Source: Aureicoccus marinus
Lineage (GTDB): Bacteria; Bacteroidota; Bacteroidia; Flavobacteriales; Flavobacteriaceae
Direction of reading: 5' to 3'
Assembly: GCF_002954325.1 (NCBI RefSeq)
Contig: NZ_MQVX01000001.1
Span: 139,840 to 203,839 of the forward strand
Length of the DNA: 64,000 bases
How positions within the stretch are numbered: the first letter of the stretch is position 1; every line of letters begins with the position of its first letter. Shown in pieces: positions 1 through 9,308 of the stretch. Below the pieces are notes generated by a model. The model saw only the letters and a program-made list of their open reading frames with translations, was not told the origin of the DNA and ran no database searches. The position numbers and the translations under genes are program-made.

Positions 1-500
1 CAAGCCCCTTTACCCAGTAAATCATTTACCTTTACATAGCGGGTGATGTGCCCCAGGTAACGCACTTTTAAGGTGGCAGAGCGCTCTACTTCCTGCAGGA
101 CAAAGCGTCCATCAGCATCGGTGACCAGGGCCTCTTCGCTGCCCAGTACCTCCACCGTGGCTCCCGGCACACGATTTCGGGCATAATTATCTAATACACG
201 ACCGCAAATTCTTATCGTAGGCGTTTTTACCAGACCGTAATAACGATCACTTATTTTTCGAATTTGGAGGTGGGTTTGGCGGTAGAGATCACTTAATACG
301 GTTTCCAGATCTCCTTCCTTCAAAGGGGTAACCACCAGGTCTTCTATTTCGGAATTGACATAGGAAAAACGAACCTCAAAACGGGTTTCAAGTTCTTTCA
401 AATAGGCTGAAAGACTTGTAGAACCGATCGATTGGGCCTTCAGGGGAAGAAACCCCAGAATCAAGATAACCCAGAGTGCACTACGGAGTGTTCGTCGCAT
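1..500 (-). CDS. TonB-dependent receptor with STN and carboxypeptidase-like N-terminus (partial)
   Basis: Only the first ~166 residues are in the window; the gene runs off the left edge. The start at 500 is followed by a signal peptide (RRTLRS, then a hydrophobic run ending PLKAQ). Next comes an STN-type region (about residues 25-85) and then a carboxypeptidase-D regulatory-like beta-sandwich (GRVLDNYARNRVPGATVEV, about 95-165). This order is typical of FecA/SusC-type receptors that signal through a FecR protein. The start lies inside the 3' end of the FecR gene (20-base overlap), so the two are probably co-translated. The substrate cannot be told from this part. Confidence 0.85.
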   Translation of the reverse strand, partial: MRRTLRSALWVILILGFLPLKAQSIGSTSLSAYLKELETRFEVRFSYVNSEIEDLVVTPLKEGDLETVLSDLYRQTHLQIRKISDRYYGLVKTPTIRICGRVLDNYARNRVPGATVEVLGSEEALVTDADGRFVLQEVERSATLKVRYLGHITRYVKVNDLLGKGA

Positions 501-1422
501 AGAAAAGTACCTTCTTCCCATCACGGGTATACCGCAACTGGGTTGGAATACTAATACTTTCTAACGCTAAATTCAAGTCTGTGTTGCTAAAACTTCCACT
601 AAAAAGTGTGTTGAGGTCCACACCATCCTGATCAACGTCTACATCAAATTGGCGCTGTAATTCGTTAAGTACGATCTTGAGCGGTACGCTGTTGAAGCTA
701 CTTTCTTTACTCATCCAGCTAGGGACAGCTCCTTCCGAAACTTTTTGTTCTTCCCAATTGCCATCGAGAATCTGTACGGCTTCTCCCGGTATCAACACCA
801 GTTTTTTCAGCCCTTGTTGCACCTGCACTTTGCCTTCAAAACAGCTCACTTCCAAGAGGCCCTTTCGTTGTCTTACATTGAATTCTGTTCCCAAAACGGC
901 AATGGCGCCTAGGCTGGTTTCCACGGTGAATTTGGACCCTTTAGCGACCTTAAAATAGGCTTCTCCTTCCAATTCGAGACGACGGTTTTCTTCCCATTCG
1001 CCTTGCTCATAGGACAGGGTACTTTTGGCATTGAGAACTACTTCAGATTGATCTGGCAGGTTTAAATTGAGTTGTTGAGCCACTTCAGAAGTAAAGCTTG
1101 TGGCCTGGGAGTTGAGGTATACATAAGAAATACCCAACATGACCACGATGATGGCCGCAATCTTGAGGAAAGGACGGAAGGGTTCCATCCAGTGAACAGG
1201 CGTACTGTCCATTTCAATCACAGGCTGCTCGTCAGTCGCTTCATTTTTGACTTCTTGAAGCTTGTTCCAAACCTCCTCTGCCTCAAATTCTGGGGCGCGT
1301 AACAGGGTGCTCTCTTCTGCAATGCGCTTGTAGAGGGCATAGTCCGCTGATGCGACAAAGGCTTTTTGCTCTTCTTCACTCAGCTCTCCGTTGAGCCATT
1401 TTGCCAGGTGATTATCTTCCAT
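481..1422 (-). CDS. FecR family anti-sigma factor
   Basis: A 313-residue protein with a short cytoplasmic N-terminal helix domain, one membrane helix at about residues 85-103 (FLKIAAIIVVMLGISYVYL), a periplasmic FecR domain (about 115-215, with GEAYFKVAKG and FTVETSLGAIAVLGTEF), and a C-terminal DUF4974 region (about 245-313). In this family the protein holds an ECF sigma factor inactive until the partner outer-membrane receptor signals. It lies between the sigma gene (61 bases upstream) and the receptor gene (overlapping downstream), which is the standard order in Bacteroidota. Confidence 0.93.
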   Translation of the reverse strand: MEDNHLAKWLNGELSEEEQKAFVASADYALYKRIAEESTLLRAPEFEAEEVWNKLQEVKNEATDEQPVIEMDSTPVHWMEPFRPFLKIAAIIVVMLGISYVYLNSQATSFTSEVAQQLNLNLPDQSEVVLNAKSTLSYEQGEWEENRRLELEGEAYFKVAKGSKFTVETSLGAIAVLGTEFNVRQRKGLLEVSCFEGKVQVQQGLKKLVLIPGEAVQILDGNWEEQKVSEGAVPSWMSKESSFNSVPLKIVLNELQRQFDVDVDQDGVDLNTLFSGSFSNTDLNLALESISIPTQLRYTRDGKKVLFYATNTP

Positions 1423-1483
1423 GACGTTTTTCTTTACAACTCTAAAACAACCGGGTAGAAAAAAACCCTACCCCGTTTCGAAT

Positions 1484-1984
1484 TTATATTCCTTCTATCT
1501 GTTCTCGCAGTGTTTTTAAAGCCAAGTGCATCCGCTTTTCGATGGCCTTGACACTGACCCCTTCCATTTCTGCAATCTCAGCATACTTTTTTCCGTCGAT
1601 GCGGTTGAGTAAAAAAGTTGCTCGCTGGTTTTCGGGAAGGGCATTGAGTGCGTTTTTGAGTTTCTCCTGAAACTGGTTGTGTTCCATGAGGTACTCCGGC
1701 GATTCGTGCGTCATCGACTTTTGGTGTCGATCCGCGTATTTGAGTCGCACTTTTTCTGCCTTAAGGGTGTTGAGGTAGAGATTATTGGCTACCGTATACA
1801 AAAAGGAACGCGCCTTTTCGGGTTGCACCTTGGCACAGTTCTCCCATAACCTTACAAAAGCCTCCTGAACGGTGTCGTGGGCTTTTTCAGAGTTTCCGAA
1901 TTTATAATAGATGTAATTATAAATCGTTTTGGAATGGGTTTCGAACAATTGGCTGTAGACCTGTTCTTCACAAACGTGATCCAT
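1484..1984 (-). CDS. RNA polymerase sigma-70 factor, ECF (FecI-like)
   Basis: A 166-residue protein of normal length for an ECF sigma factor. Region 2 is at about residues 10-75 (YNYIYYKFGN, then VQEAFVRLWEN, the core-binding and -10 recognition part). Region 4 is at about 108-160 (LPENQRATFLLNRIDGKKYAEIA, then a helix-turn-helix GVSVKAIEKRMHLAL). It heads a sigma/anti-sigma/receptor operon, so it probably drives receptor transcription in response to a substrate. The start lies 108 bases from the start of the divergent lipoprotein gene. Confidence 0.94.
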   Translation of the reverse strand: MDHVCEEQVYSQLFETHSKTIYNYIYYKFGNSEKAHDTVQEAFVRLWENCAKVQPEKARSFLYTVANNLYLNTLKAEKVRLKYADRHQKSMTHESPEYLMEHNQFQEKLKNALNALPENQRATFLLNRIDGKKYAEIAEMEGVSVKAIEKRMHLALKTLREQIEGI

Positions 1985-2092
1985 AAGAGCGCCTTAGTTG
2001 GGTTAAAGGTATTTGAAAATTTTAACTCCCAAAGTAGGGTATTATTGCAAGTGGTTGTTTTTAAACCGAATGAACAACATAATCTGGGCTTT

Positions 2093-3868
2093 ATGAGAAA
2101 TTTTACTCAAATCACGAAATACTTGGGGCTTTTGATGGTAGTGCTGCTAATGGGCGCTTGTCAGGAAGAGTTCGAGATCGTTGGTAACGAGGAAGACGAA
2201 ACCCTTGGAGCCAACTCAACAACAGCTAATCTCATAATTAATATTATAAATACCGCTGCAAAGGACGGTTCCTTTGACAATATTGTTGACGGGGCGAGCT
2301 GCTTTGCCGTTAACTTTCCGTATACCGTTGAAGTCAATGGATTAGAAATCACGATCGATTCCCTTGAAGACCTGGAATTGATTGAAGAGATTTTTGATTC
2401 TATTGAATTCGATGACGATATCCTGGAAATCATTTTCCCGATTACGATCACCCTAGCCGATTACTCCGAAATAGTGGTTGAAAATGCCGAGCAGTTGCGC
2501 GAGCTCGCAGCAGACTGTATCGAAGGAGGAGATGACGATGATATTGAGTGTATTGATTTTGTCTACCCTCTGACCTTTTTCACCTTTGATGTGGACGATC
2601 AGCAAACTGGAACTGTAGTGGTTAATAGTGATGAACAACTAAGACAATTTCTAGATAATCGAGAGGATGATGAGCTCATCAGCCTTCAATATCCGGTAAG
2701 CTTGATCAAAGCAGACGGAACCACGATTACCGTCGACAGCAATGCCCAACTGGCCATGGCGCTGGAAGCTGCCCGCGAGGAATGCGATGAAGATGATGAC
2801 GATGATTATAACGATGATGATTTTACGAAAGAGGATCTGGATGCATATCTCGTAGAATGTCCCTGGGAAATTCGAGATATGAGAAGAGATGGATCTGAAC
2901 AGACTGAACAGTATCGTGAATGGTTGATGGACTTTAGGGAGGATGGTCGTGTAAAGCTCATTAGTGCTGCAGGAGGAATTCAGGAAGGAATCTGGGAAAC
3001 AAGCCAGACAGAAAATGGTGTTTTACTCACTCTTGATTTTAATTCAGCCAATGATTTCAATTTGAATTGGTTGGTTTACGAACTGGATTATGAGAGAATT
3101 AAATTCTTCAGTGGAAACGACAACAGAATTATACTTAAACAGCGTTGTGATCTGGGTGAAGTTCCGACCGAACCCGAGACCCTTCGCGAAATCCTCAAGG
3201 AATGCGATTGGATTATCAAAAGGGTTTTTCTGGACGGAGAACAGATCGATCGCCTCCTGGGTTGGGAGTTCCAATTCTACCCCGATGGCTTGGTGAAATT
3301 GACCAATGGTATTGGTATTTCGGAAGGAAGCTGGGAAATCGGCGAAAACAATGCCGGTATCTTATCGCTCATGATCAATATTGGACAGGAGCCGGGTGTC
3401 AATTTTGAATGGCCCTTGCGTGATCTGGATGAGGAACGCTTAAAATTTGGTATCCCAGAAACCGGATACGAACTCATCTTGTTGCGCGATTGCGTTGATG
3501 ATCCTGATGGAGACGCATTAGAAATCTCTAATATCCTTCTCGGTGGGGGATGGCAAGTAGCCAACTTTGAAATCAATAACGATGATATTACCGAGTCCTT
3601 TGCAGGAATGGATTTCAATTTCTCCAATATGCGACAACTGGAAATTTCGATCAATGATGACCCTCAGGCCTTTGGATTGTGGAGAGTCTTTCGAAATGCA
3701 GATGGACATTTGAAGATCATTTTGAACCTCAGTGAGCAGGGATCTTCGTTTGAGCAAATGACCCACAGCTGGTATATCGATACGGCGTATTTGACCTCAG
3801 ATCGAATCAGTTTAGTCTATGAAGTGGAAAATGTGACCAAGATCTTGGTCTTTGAAAAAGGGATTTAG
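2093..3868 (+). CDS. modular acidic lipoprotein of unknown function
   Basis: The ATG at 2093 is chosen because it is followed at once by a lipoprotein signal (hydrophobic run, then LMGAC with Cys23); an upstream in-frame ATG would add 72 residues antisense to the sigma gene. The 591-residue product shows four tandem modules of about 45 residues (about 60-225) with the pattern FPxT(V/I)xx...I(T/V)VxSxEQL, an Asp/Glu-rich linker (about 228-250) that could bind cations, and three longer repeats (about 253-365, 369-475, 480-591). Each of the latter starts near xCxWxI and contains FxxDGxVKL and GxWE, resembling lipocalin-like domains. No catalytic motif is visible. It is divergent from the FecI operon. 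Function unknown. Confidence 0.8.
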   Translation: MRNFTQITKYLGLLMVVLLMGACQEEFEIVGNEEDETLGANSTTANLIINIINTAAKDGSFDNIVDGASCFAVNFPYTVEVNGLEITIDSLEDLELIEEIFDSIEFDDDILEIIFPITITLADYSEIVVENAEQLRELAADCIEGGDDDDIECIDFVYPLTFFTFDVDDQQTGTVVVNSDEQLRQFLDNREDDELISLQYPVSLIKADGTTITVDSNAQLAMALEAAREECDEDDDDDYNDDDFTKEDLDAYLVECPWEIRDMRRDGSEQTEQYREWLMDFREDGRVKLISAAGGIQEGIWETSQTENGVLLTLDFNSANDFNLNWLVYELDYERIKFFSGNDNRIILKQRCDLGEVPTEPETLREILKECDWIIKRVFLDGEQIDRLLGWEFQFYPDGLVKLTNGIGISEGSWEIGENNAGILSLMINIGQEPGVNFEWPLRDLDEERLKFGIPETGYELILLRDCVDDPDGDALEISNILLGGGWQVANFEINNDDITESFAGMDFNFSNMRQLEISINDDPQAFGLWRVFRNADGHLKIILNLSEQGSSFEQMTHSWYIDTAYLTSDRISLVYEVENVTKILVFEKGI

Positions 3869-3896
3869 CCCTTTTTTGCCCCATACTTTTAGGTAG

Positions 3897-3933
3897 AAGC
3901 AGGCCGCCGGGTTTATCTCAGCGGCCTGCTTTC
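3897..3933 (+). terminator. intrinsic terminator after the lipoprotein gene
   Basis: A perfect 11-base-pair stem (AAGCAGGCCGC at 3897-3907 with GCGGCCTGCTT at 3921-3931) encloses a 13-base loop and ends in a short T-rich tail. A second, 8-pair hairpin (AAAAAGGG/CCCTTTTT, 3855-3876) precedes it, with the lipoprotein stop codon in its loop. Confidence 0.7.
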
Positions 3934-3944
3934 ATTATAATGTG

Positions 3945-3952
3945 TAATTTTG
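3945..3952 (+). promoter_or_regulatory. -7 element of the ffh promoter
   Basis: TAATTTTG matches the Bacteroidota -7 consensus TAnnTTTG and lies 27 bases before the ffh ATG, just after the upstream terminator. No clear -33 TTG is seen. Confidence 0.5.
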
Positions 3953-3979
3953 TGCTTCTTCTAAAATGACCCGTCAAAG

Positions 3980-5308
3980 ATGTTTGATAATTTAAGCGAT
4001 AAGCTCGATAAAGCCTTTCACGTTCTCAAGGGACGAGGGCAGATTACAGAGATCAATGTAGCTGAAACGATGAAGGAAATTCGCCGTGCCCTTTTGGATG
4101 CGGATGTCAATTTCAAGATCGCAAAAGAATTCACCAACAGGGTCAAGGAAAAAGCCCTGGGGCAGGACGTTCTATCCAGTATTAAACCGGGTCAGTTGCT
4201 CACCAAAATCGTTCGGGATGAACTCGCCGAATTGATGGGGGGTGAGGCTGCTGGTGTTGATCTATCAGGGCAGCCTTCGGTTATTTTAATGTCGGGTCTT
4301 CAAGGTTCGGGTAAAACGACCTTCAGTGGTAAATTGGCCCGCTACCTCAAAACAAAAAAATCAAAGAAACCACTATTGGTTGCCTGTGATGTCTACCGCC
4401 CTGCGGCGATTGACCAGCTGCACGTGGTAGGTGACCAAATTGGGGTGGAGGTATACTCTGATCGGGAAAACAACGATCCCGTTACACTCGCACAAGCCGG
4501 GGTGGCCAAGGCCAAAGAACTCGGTTGCAATGTGGTTATTATCGATACCGCTGGTCGTTTAGCTGTTGATGAGACTATGATGACCGAAATTAGCAGTATC
4601 CACAAGGCGGTACAGCCCAACGAGACGCTTTTTGTGGTGGATTCCATGACGGGGCAGGATGCCGTAAATACCGCCAAGGCTTTCAACGATGTCCTGGATT
4701 TTGATGGAGTTATCCTGACGAAATTGGACGGTGATACCCGCGGGGGCGCGGCGATTTCGATTAAGTCCGTGGTGAATAAGCCGATCAAATTCATCGGTAC
4801 AGGTGAAAAAATGGAAGCCCTGGATGTATTCTATCCCGAGCGGATGGCCGACAGAATCCTAGGGATGGGTGATGTTATCTCTTTGGTCGAGAGAGCACAA
4901 GAGCAATTCGACGAAGAGCAGGCCCGCAAGATCCAAAAGAAAATTGCCAAGAACCGTTTCGGTTTCGATGATTTCCTCAGCCAGATCCAGCAGATCAAAA
5001 AGATGGGGAATATGAAGGATTTGATGGGGATGATTCCCGGTGCAGGAAAGGCTTTGAAAAACCTCGATATCGATGACGACGCTTTCAAGCACATTGAGGC
5101 CATGATCCATTCCATGACACCAGACGAAAGAGCTAATCCCGCCAAGTTAAATTCGAGTCGAAAAAAACGAATTGCTAAAGGAAGTGGCCGCAGTATACAA
5201 GAAGTAAACCAACTGCTCAAGCAATTCGAGCAAATGAGCAAGATGATGAAGATGATGCAAGGTGGCGGAGGAAAACGCATGATGCAGATGCTTTCACAAA
5301 TGCAGTAA
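3980..5308 (+). CDS. ffh: signal recognition particle protein Ffh
   Basis: A 442-residue GTPase of full family length that binds signal peptides on ribosomes and delivers them to FtsY at the membrane. The N domain is about residues 1-90. The G domain has the P-loop GLQGSGKTT (106-114), DTAGR and TKLDGD. The methionine-rich M domain (about 325-442) has the RNA-binding GSGR segment and a tail with many Met (SKMMKMM, KRMMQML). folD follows after 11 bases, so the two are probably co-transcribed. Confidence 0.98.
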   Translation: MFDNLSDKLDKAFHVLKGRGQITEINVAETMKEIRRALLDADVNFKIAKEFTNRVKEKALGQDVLSSIKPGQLLTKIVRDELAELMGGEAAGVDLSGQPSVILMSGLQGSGKTTFSGKLARYLKTKKSKKPLLVACDVYRPAAIDQLHVVGDQIGVEVYSDRENNDPVTLAQAGVAKAKELGCNVVIIDTAGRLAVDETMMTEISSIHKAVQPNETLFVVDSMTGQDAVNTAKAFNDVLDFDGVILTKLDGDTRGGAAISIKSVVNKPIKFIGTGEKMEALDVFYPERMADRILGMGDVISLVERAQEQFDEEQARKIQKKIAKNRFGFDDFLSQIQQIKKMGNMKDLMGMIPGAGKALKNLDIDDDAFKHIEAMIHSMTPDERANPAKLNSSRKKRIAKGSGRSIQEVNQLLKQFEQMSKMMKMMQGGGGKRMMQMLSQMQ

Positions 5309-5319
5309 ACCCCAACTAA

Positions 5320-6201
5320 ATGACCTTATTAGACGGAAAGGCTGTCAGTGGCCAAATCAAAGATGAAATTGCAGTAGAAGTCTCCAGAATGAAGGAGAAG
5401 GGCGAAAAGGTGCCTCACCTGGCTGCCATCATCGTCGGAACGGACGGAGCCAGTCTAACGTACGTCGGAAGCAAGGTCAAGGCTTGCGAAAGAGTAGGAT
5501 TTGAATCTACTTTGATTCAGATGCCCAGCACCACCTCCGAATTAGAATTGCTGAAGAAGATCGAGGAACTCAACGAAGACGCCAATATTGATGGATTCAT
5601 CGTACAGCTGCCGCTGCCGGAGCAAATCGATGCTCAAAAGGTGATCATGGCCATCGATCCAGACAAGGACGTCGATGGTTTTCACCCGACAAATTTTGGA
5701 AAGATGGCGCTGGATATGAGCACCTTCATCCCGGCAACCCCTTTCGGTATTCTGGAATTGCTCGAACGCTATAAAGTCGAAACCAAGGGGAAGCACACGG
5801 TGGTGATCGGTCGAAGCCACATTGTCGGACGCCCAATGAGTATTTTGATGGGGCGACGCGGTTTTCCTGGGAATTCCACGGTAACACTGACCCACTCTCA
5901 TACCAAGAACATTACACAAATTATTTCGCAGGCTGATATTGTAATCTCTGCGCTGGGGATTCCGAATTTTGTCAAGGCGGAGATGGTCAAAGACGATGCG
6001 GTGGTTATCGATGTAGGAATCACTCGAGTTCCGGACGAAACAAAAAAGCGCGGTTACTACATCACAGGAGATGTGGATTTTGAAAATGTCAGCAAAAAGG
6101 CCTCTTTCATTACTCCCGTTCCTGGAGGGGTGGGCCCCATGACCATTGCCATGTTGATGAAAAACACCCTATTGGCCCGAGAGCGTCACCGTTCTAAATA
6201 G
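5320..6201 (+). CDS. folD: bifunctional methylenetetrahydrofolate dehydrogenase/cyclohydrolase FolD
   Basis: A 293-residue cytosolic enzyme that interconverts 5,10-methylene- and 10-formyl-tetrahydrofolate. The family signatures are present: YVGSKVKACERVGF with the catalytic Lys (about residues 48-61), DGFIVQLPLP (about 99-108), the NADP-binding GRSHIVGRP (about 166-174) and PVPGGVGPMT (about 266-275). It lies directly behind ffh. Its stop is separated by one base from the stop of the convergent DUF5777 gene. Confidence 0.97.
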   Translation: MTLLDGKAVSGQIKDEIAVEVSRMKEKGEKVPHLAAIIVGTDGASLTYVGSKVKACERVGFESTLIQMPSTTSELELLKKIEELNEDANIDGFIVQLPLPEQIDAQKVIMAIDPDKDVDGFHPTNFGKMALDMSTFIPATPFGILELLERYKVETKGKHTVVIGRSHIVGRPMSILMGRRGFPGNSTVTLTHSHTKNITQIISQADIVISALGIPNFVKAEMVKDDAVVIDVGITRVPDETKKRGYYITGDVDFENVSKKASFITPVPGGVGPMTIAMLMKNTLLARERHRSK

Positions 6202-6202
6202 G

Positions 6203-7069
6203 CTAAAAGACCCTGCTGAGGTTAAATCCAAAGAAAAACCTTCCGTCTTGCCAGTCGCCGTTGCCATTGGCTAAGAACCCGTTTTCGAACATGGGTTGTG
6301 CATTGGTGAAGTGCAACTGAAATACGTGCCCTCCCGTCTCGATATCGACACCCACAGAAAGAGAATTTTTAAAGGGCGAGTCCTCCGCGCGGTTCATGTG
6401 CCAACCATAGTCCGCATTTAAGCTCATCCGTTTACTGATCTTGTGTCGCCCGCCTATTCCCAGAATAAATTGGGTGTTTTCCTGGGGGGTAAAAAAGACG
6501 GTATTCTCATGCAATAGGGACGGAGCCAGTTGCAAGGAGAGTTTTGAATTGATCTTTCTCGAAATTAGCAGTTGGGCCACATAGCTCAAACGATCATTGA
6601 ATTCCAGATTCGGTAGGCTAAGTTCGTTGAATTGGGTGTCTATGGTCAGTAAATTATAGCCTACCACAGTCAACGGAAAACCATTCTCTTTCTGTTGAAA
6701 AAGACGATACTTAAGGTTAAAGCCGTACATTTTTCGGTAGGAGGAGCGTCCGAATCCGACATTAAAACCTTCCCATGGCGCATAGACAAAACTCAACTTG
6801 GTCACGGCATTGTCCAGACCAAAGAGGTTGTCGAAGCCTTTTTCAACACTACCAAACCGGTGGGCGACGATAAAATAGAAGTCTCCCTTGTCGGCCAATT
6901 TGGTCGATTCGAAGTTGACAATTTTTAAGCCCTTAAAGGCGGCAATGGTTTCGGTTTTGTCTTCATCCCAATCCTCTTCGAGTTGATTCATTAAATCATC
7001 CTGTGCAAAAGCCCCTGCGGGAAGGGCAAGCAGAAGGAATAAAATCAGGGATTTCTTAAAGTTTATCAT
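6203..7069 (-). CDS. DUF5777 family outer-membrane beta-barrel protein
   Basis: A 288-residue protein with a signal peptide (MINFKKSLILFLLLALPAGAFAQ) followed by alternating beta-strand pattern to a terminal FFFGFNLSRVF, a typical outer-membrane barrel end. The motif GDFYFIVAHRFG near residue 62 marks the DUF5777 family. No enzyme motif. It is divergent from the cytochrome c/YceI gene pair; my recollection is that these families often cluster in Bacteroidota, which suggests a shared envelope redox role (inference). Confidence 0.85.
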   Translation of the reverse strand: MINFKKSLILFLLLALPAGAFAQDDLMNQLEEDWDEDKTETIAAFKGLKIVNFESTKLADKGDFYFIVAHRFGSVEKGFDNLFGLDNAVTKLSFVYAPWEGFNVGFGRSSYRKMYGFNLKYRLFQQKENGFPLTVVGYNLLTIDTQFNELSLPNLEFNDRLSYVAQLLISRKINSKLSLQLAPSLLHENTVFFTPQENTQFILGIGGRHKISKRMSLNADYGWHMNRAEDSPFKNSLSVGVDIETGGHVFQLHFTNAQPMFENGFLANGNGDWQDGRFFFGFNLSRVF

Positions 7070-7146
7070 ACACTAAAACTACTACTTTGAACGTATTATA
7101 TCTAGGGCGGCGTAAATCAATCGATGAATCACTAAAGAATTGTGTT

Positions 7147-7503
7147 ATGAAAAAGAAATGGAGCCTTCCCCTTATCTTCCTTTTAGGCCTTGTGTTTTGT
7201 GCCTGTTCGTCCGAAAGTGTTTCAGATTTAGCCGATATTGATCCCGCAGAACCTGTTACCTTTGCAGCTGCTATTCAGCCCATTCTTCAGAATGACTGTG
7301 CGAATTGCCACGGAGCCGTTCCAGCGAACGGAGCACCCAATTCTCTGCAAACCTATGATCAGGTCAGGAATTCTGTGCTCACCGAAGGCCTTATCAATCG
7401 AATCAATAACGCGGGATCTCCTATGCCTCCGACGGGGCTGATGGCTCCCCCTTCCCGTAGGCTCTTCGACTTGTGGGTAGAGGGTGGGTTTCAAGAAAAC
7501 TAG
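7147..7503 (+). CDS. small cytochrome c-type lipoprotein
   Basis: The ATG at 7147 gives a 118-residue protein with a lipoprotein signal (LGLVFCAC). One heme-c site, CANCH, lies at about residues 51-55 in QPILQNDCANCHG, and a later Met (SPMPPTG) may be the distal ligand, as in planctomycete-type cytochrome C domains. Being a predicted lipoprotein, it should face the periplasm or sit on the outer membrane. The YceI gene starts one base after its stop. Confidence 0.85.
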   Translation: MKKKWSLPLIFLLGLVFCACSSESVSDLADIDPAEPVTFAAAIQPILQNDCANCHGAVPANGAPNSLQTYDQVRNSVLTEGLINRINNAGSPMPPTGLMAPPSRRLFDLWVEGGFQEN

Positions 7504-7504
7504 T

Positions 7505-8053
7505 ATGAAAGTATTTTCCTTGTTTCTTCTTTGTTTCGGACTGTTTATTCTGCCCCTAAAGGCCCAGCAATGGCAAACCAAGACAGGAGAACTCTTTTTT
7601 GAGGCAACCGACACCAGTATCGAGCCGGTGCGAGCCAAGAATTCCAAAGTAGCTGCCCTAGTTAATCTGGAGAGCCGTAAAATTGCTGTTTTGGCCAAAG
7701 TACGGGACTTCCAGTTTCGGGTAGGTTTAATGCAAGAGCACTTCAACGAGAACTACCTGGAGTCTGACCGTTTTCCGTTTATGAGGTTTGAAGGGGTTTT
7801 TGAAGGAGAAATGCCCTTGAAAGACTTCGAAGGCCTCATCTACGTAGAGGGCACCCTAAAACTTCATGGCGTAAGTCAGCCTCTCCGCACCCAAACCCGT
7901 TGGACACGCTCCGGTAATCAATTGGAAATGAAAGTTTTCTTTACCACTCGGACGGCAGATTTTGGAATAAAAATCCCCAAAGTCGTCATCAAAAAGATAG
8001 CCGAAGAAGTGGAAATCAGTGGTACTTTTTTATTCGACTTAGCGAGCGAATAA
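7505..8053 (+). CDS. YceI family periplasmic protein
   Basis: The ATG at 7505 directly follows the cytochrome stop and leads into a signal peptide ([22 protein letters not shown]). The 182-residue product has the YceI lipocalin-like fold pattern ([23 protein letters not shown] early, then FPFMRFEG and [10 protein letters not shown]). Family members bind isoprenoid or quinone-like lipids; the ligand here is unknown. The adjacent heme protein supports a link with periplasmic electron transfer (inference). The 3' end overlaps the convergent VOC gene by 15 bases. Confidence 0.9.
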   Translation: MKVFSLFLLCFGLFILPLKAQQWQTKTGELFFEATDTSIEPVRAKNSKVAALVNLESRKIAVLAKVRDFQFRVGLMQEHFNENYLESDRFPFMRFEGVFEGEMPLKDFEGLIYVEGTLKLHGVSQPLRTQTRWTRSGNQLEMKVFFTTRTADFGIKIPKVVIKKIAEEVEISGTFLFDLASE

Positions 8054-8461
8054 CTGCTCTATATTTTTAAAGGCCTTGAACTCTAAGGCATTGCCTGCAG
8101 GATCGAGAAAAAATAAGGTCGCTTGTTCTCCAGGCTCTCCTTTAAACCGCACATAGGGCTCAATGACGAATTCGATATTATGGGATTTTAAGCGTTCAGC
8201 AAAGGGATCGAACTCATCATAAGGGAGTACTACCCCAAAGTGGGGAACAGGAACATTTTTACCGTCCACAGGGTTGGTGTGCAGATCTTCTACTGATTTG
8301 GGTTTGTAGTGAATTACCAACTGGTGACCGAAAAAGTCAAAGTCAACCCAATGATCACTGCTTCGCCCTTCTTCAAATCCGAGTATATCTCGGTAAAATG
8401 TCCGGCATTCGGCCAGGTTATGCACGGGAATAGCCAGGTGAAAAGGAGAAATCTTGCTCAT
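8039..8461 (-). CDS. VOC family protein (glyoxalase/dioxygenase fold)
   Basis: A 140-residue cytosolic protein with two beta-alpha-beta-beta-beta modules. The first starts [26 protein letters not shown] with a putative metal-ligand His near residue 8. The second has VPHFGVVLP and [14 protein letters not shown], where His and Glu can complete a metal site. The substrate cannot be assigned from sequence. It lies two bases downstream of the alpha/beta hydrolase on the same strand, so the two are probably one transcript. Confidence 0.9.
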   Translation of the reverse strand: MSKISPFHLAIPVHNLAECRTFYRDILGFEEGRSSDHWVDFDFFGHQLVIHYKPKSVEDLHTNPVDGKNVPVPHFGVVLPYDEFDPFAERLKSHNIEFVIEPYVRFKGEPGEQATLFFLDPAGNALEFKAFKNIEQLFAR

Positions 8462-8463
8462 GT

Positions 8464-9306
8464 CTATGCGTTTTGCAGAAAAGAAATGATCTGCTGGTTC
8501 ACGCCCTCTTGGTGCATTGAATGCCCCAAACCTTTCGTCTCAATGAGTTGGCTGCTTTTCCAGTGCCTATGCACCTTTCTCGAGGCTTCAACATTGATTT
8601 GGCGGTCGTCTACATCGTGTAGTAACAGTCCTTTCTTGGTGTTGTTTTCTACAAATATAGCGCTCGAAAACTCATCGACATGAAGCCCTAGCCAAGACTT
8701 CAAATAGTTGTCCATGGCGGTATACGCTCGCTGATTGAATCGCAGGGTCTGCTGGTATTGATCCATGATTTCTTTGAAATCACAGGGCGAACCGATGGTC
8801 ACAATTTTATCGAGTTCGGATTCCGGTCGAACGTAGTGGTCATAAAGAATTGCCATTCCACCCATGGAATGGGCAACGACGTGCTCAGGTTTATAGGCTT
8901 CTATGACCTGACGTGCTACATCGGCATATAAGGGTGCATAAAGTTTGTCCCCACTGGAATAACCATGACCGGGAGCATCAAAGGCATAGATGTTGAATTG
9001 GGCTTCTTGTAAGTAACCGATCAGGTTTCTCCACCGGAACACATTGCTTTCCCAGCCGTGTAGGAGCAATACGGAAGGACCTTCACCGGGCCAGTGGTAG
9101 GTCTGGATTTGGTGACCACTAAACTGTTCTGTTTTATAGCGAGCGGCGTCCAAATAGGGGGCTTGTTTGGGTTTTACCCGGCCCGCTCGGACCTTGCAAA
9201 AGAGTTCGATTCCAAGTTTGGCTCCTCTTCTTTTGGAGAAGAGGGTAATGACATTCAGGCTTTTGCCGATGAAAATGGGCATGTAGCGAGCCATCAGTTT
9301 TTTCAT
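8464..9306 (-). CDS. alpha/beta fold hydrolase
   Basis: A 280-residue hydrolase. The oxyanion-hole segment LLLHGWESN is at about residue 81, the nucleophile elbow AHSMGG has Ser147, an acid is probably in [10 protein letters not shown] (about 230), and the His is in GLGHSMHQ (about 262). No signal peptide is evident, although the first 30 residues are amphipathic. The substrate is unknown. It is divergent from an HxlR regulator, and a palindrome sits immediately before its start codon, so regulation by HxlR is likely. Confidence 0.88.
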   Translation of the reverse strand: MKKLMARYMPIFIGKSLNVITLFSKRRGAKLGIELFCKVRAGRVKPKQAPYLDAARYKTEQFSGHQIQTYHWPGEGPSVLLLHGWESNVFRWRNLIGYLQEAQFNIYAFDAPGHGYSSGDKLYAPLYADVARQVIEAYKPEHVVAHSMGGMAILYDHYVRPESELDKIVTIGSPCDFKEIMDQYQQTLRFNQRAYTAMDNYLKSWLGLHVDEFSSAIFVENNTKKGLLLHDVDDRQINVEASRKVHRHWKSSQLIETKGLGHSMHQEGVNQQIISFLQNA

Positions 9307-9308
9307 AA

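Noticed and set aside
1877..2092. Upstream extension of the modular lipoprotein to an ATG at 1877
   Set aside because: It would overlap the sigma factor gene antisense and place the lipoprotein signal in the middle of the protein.
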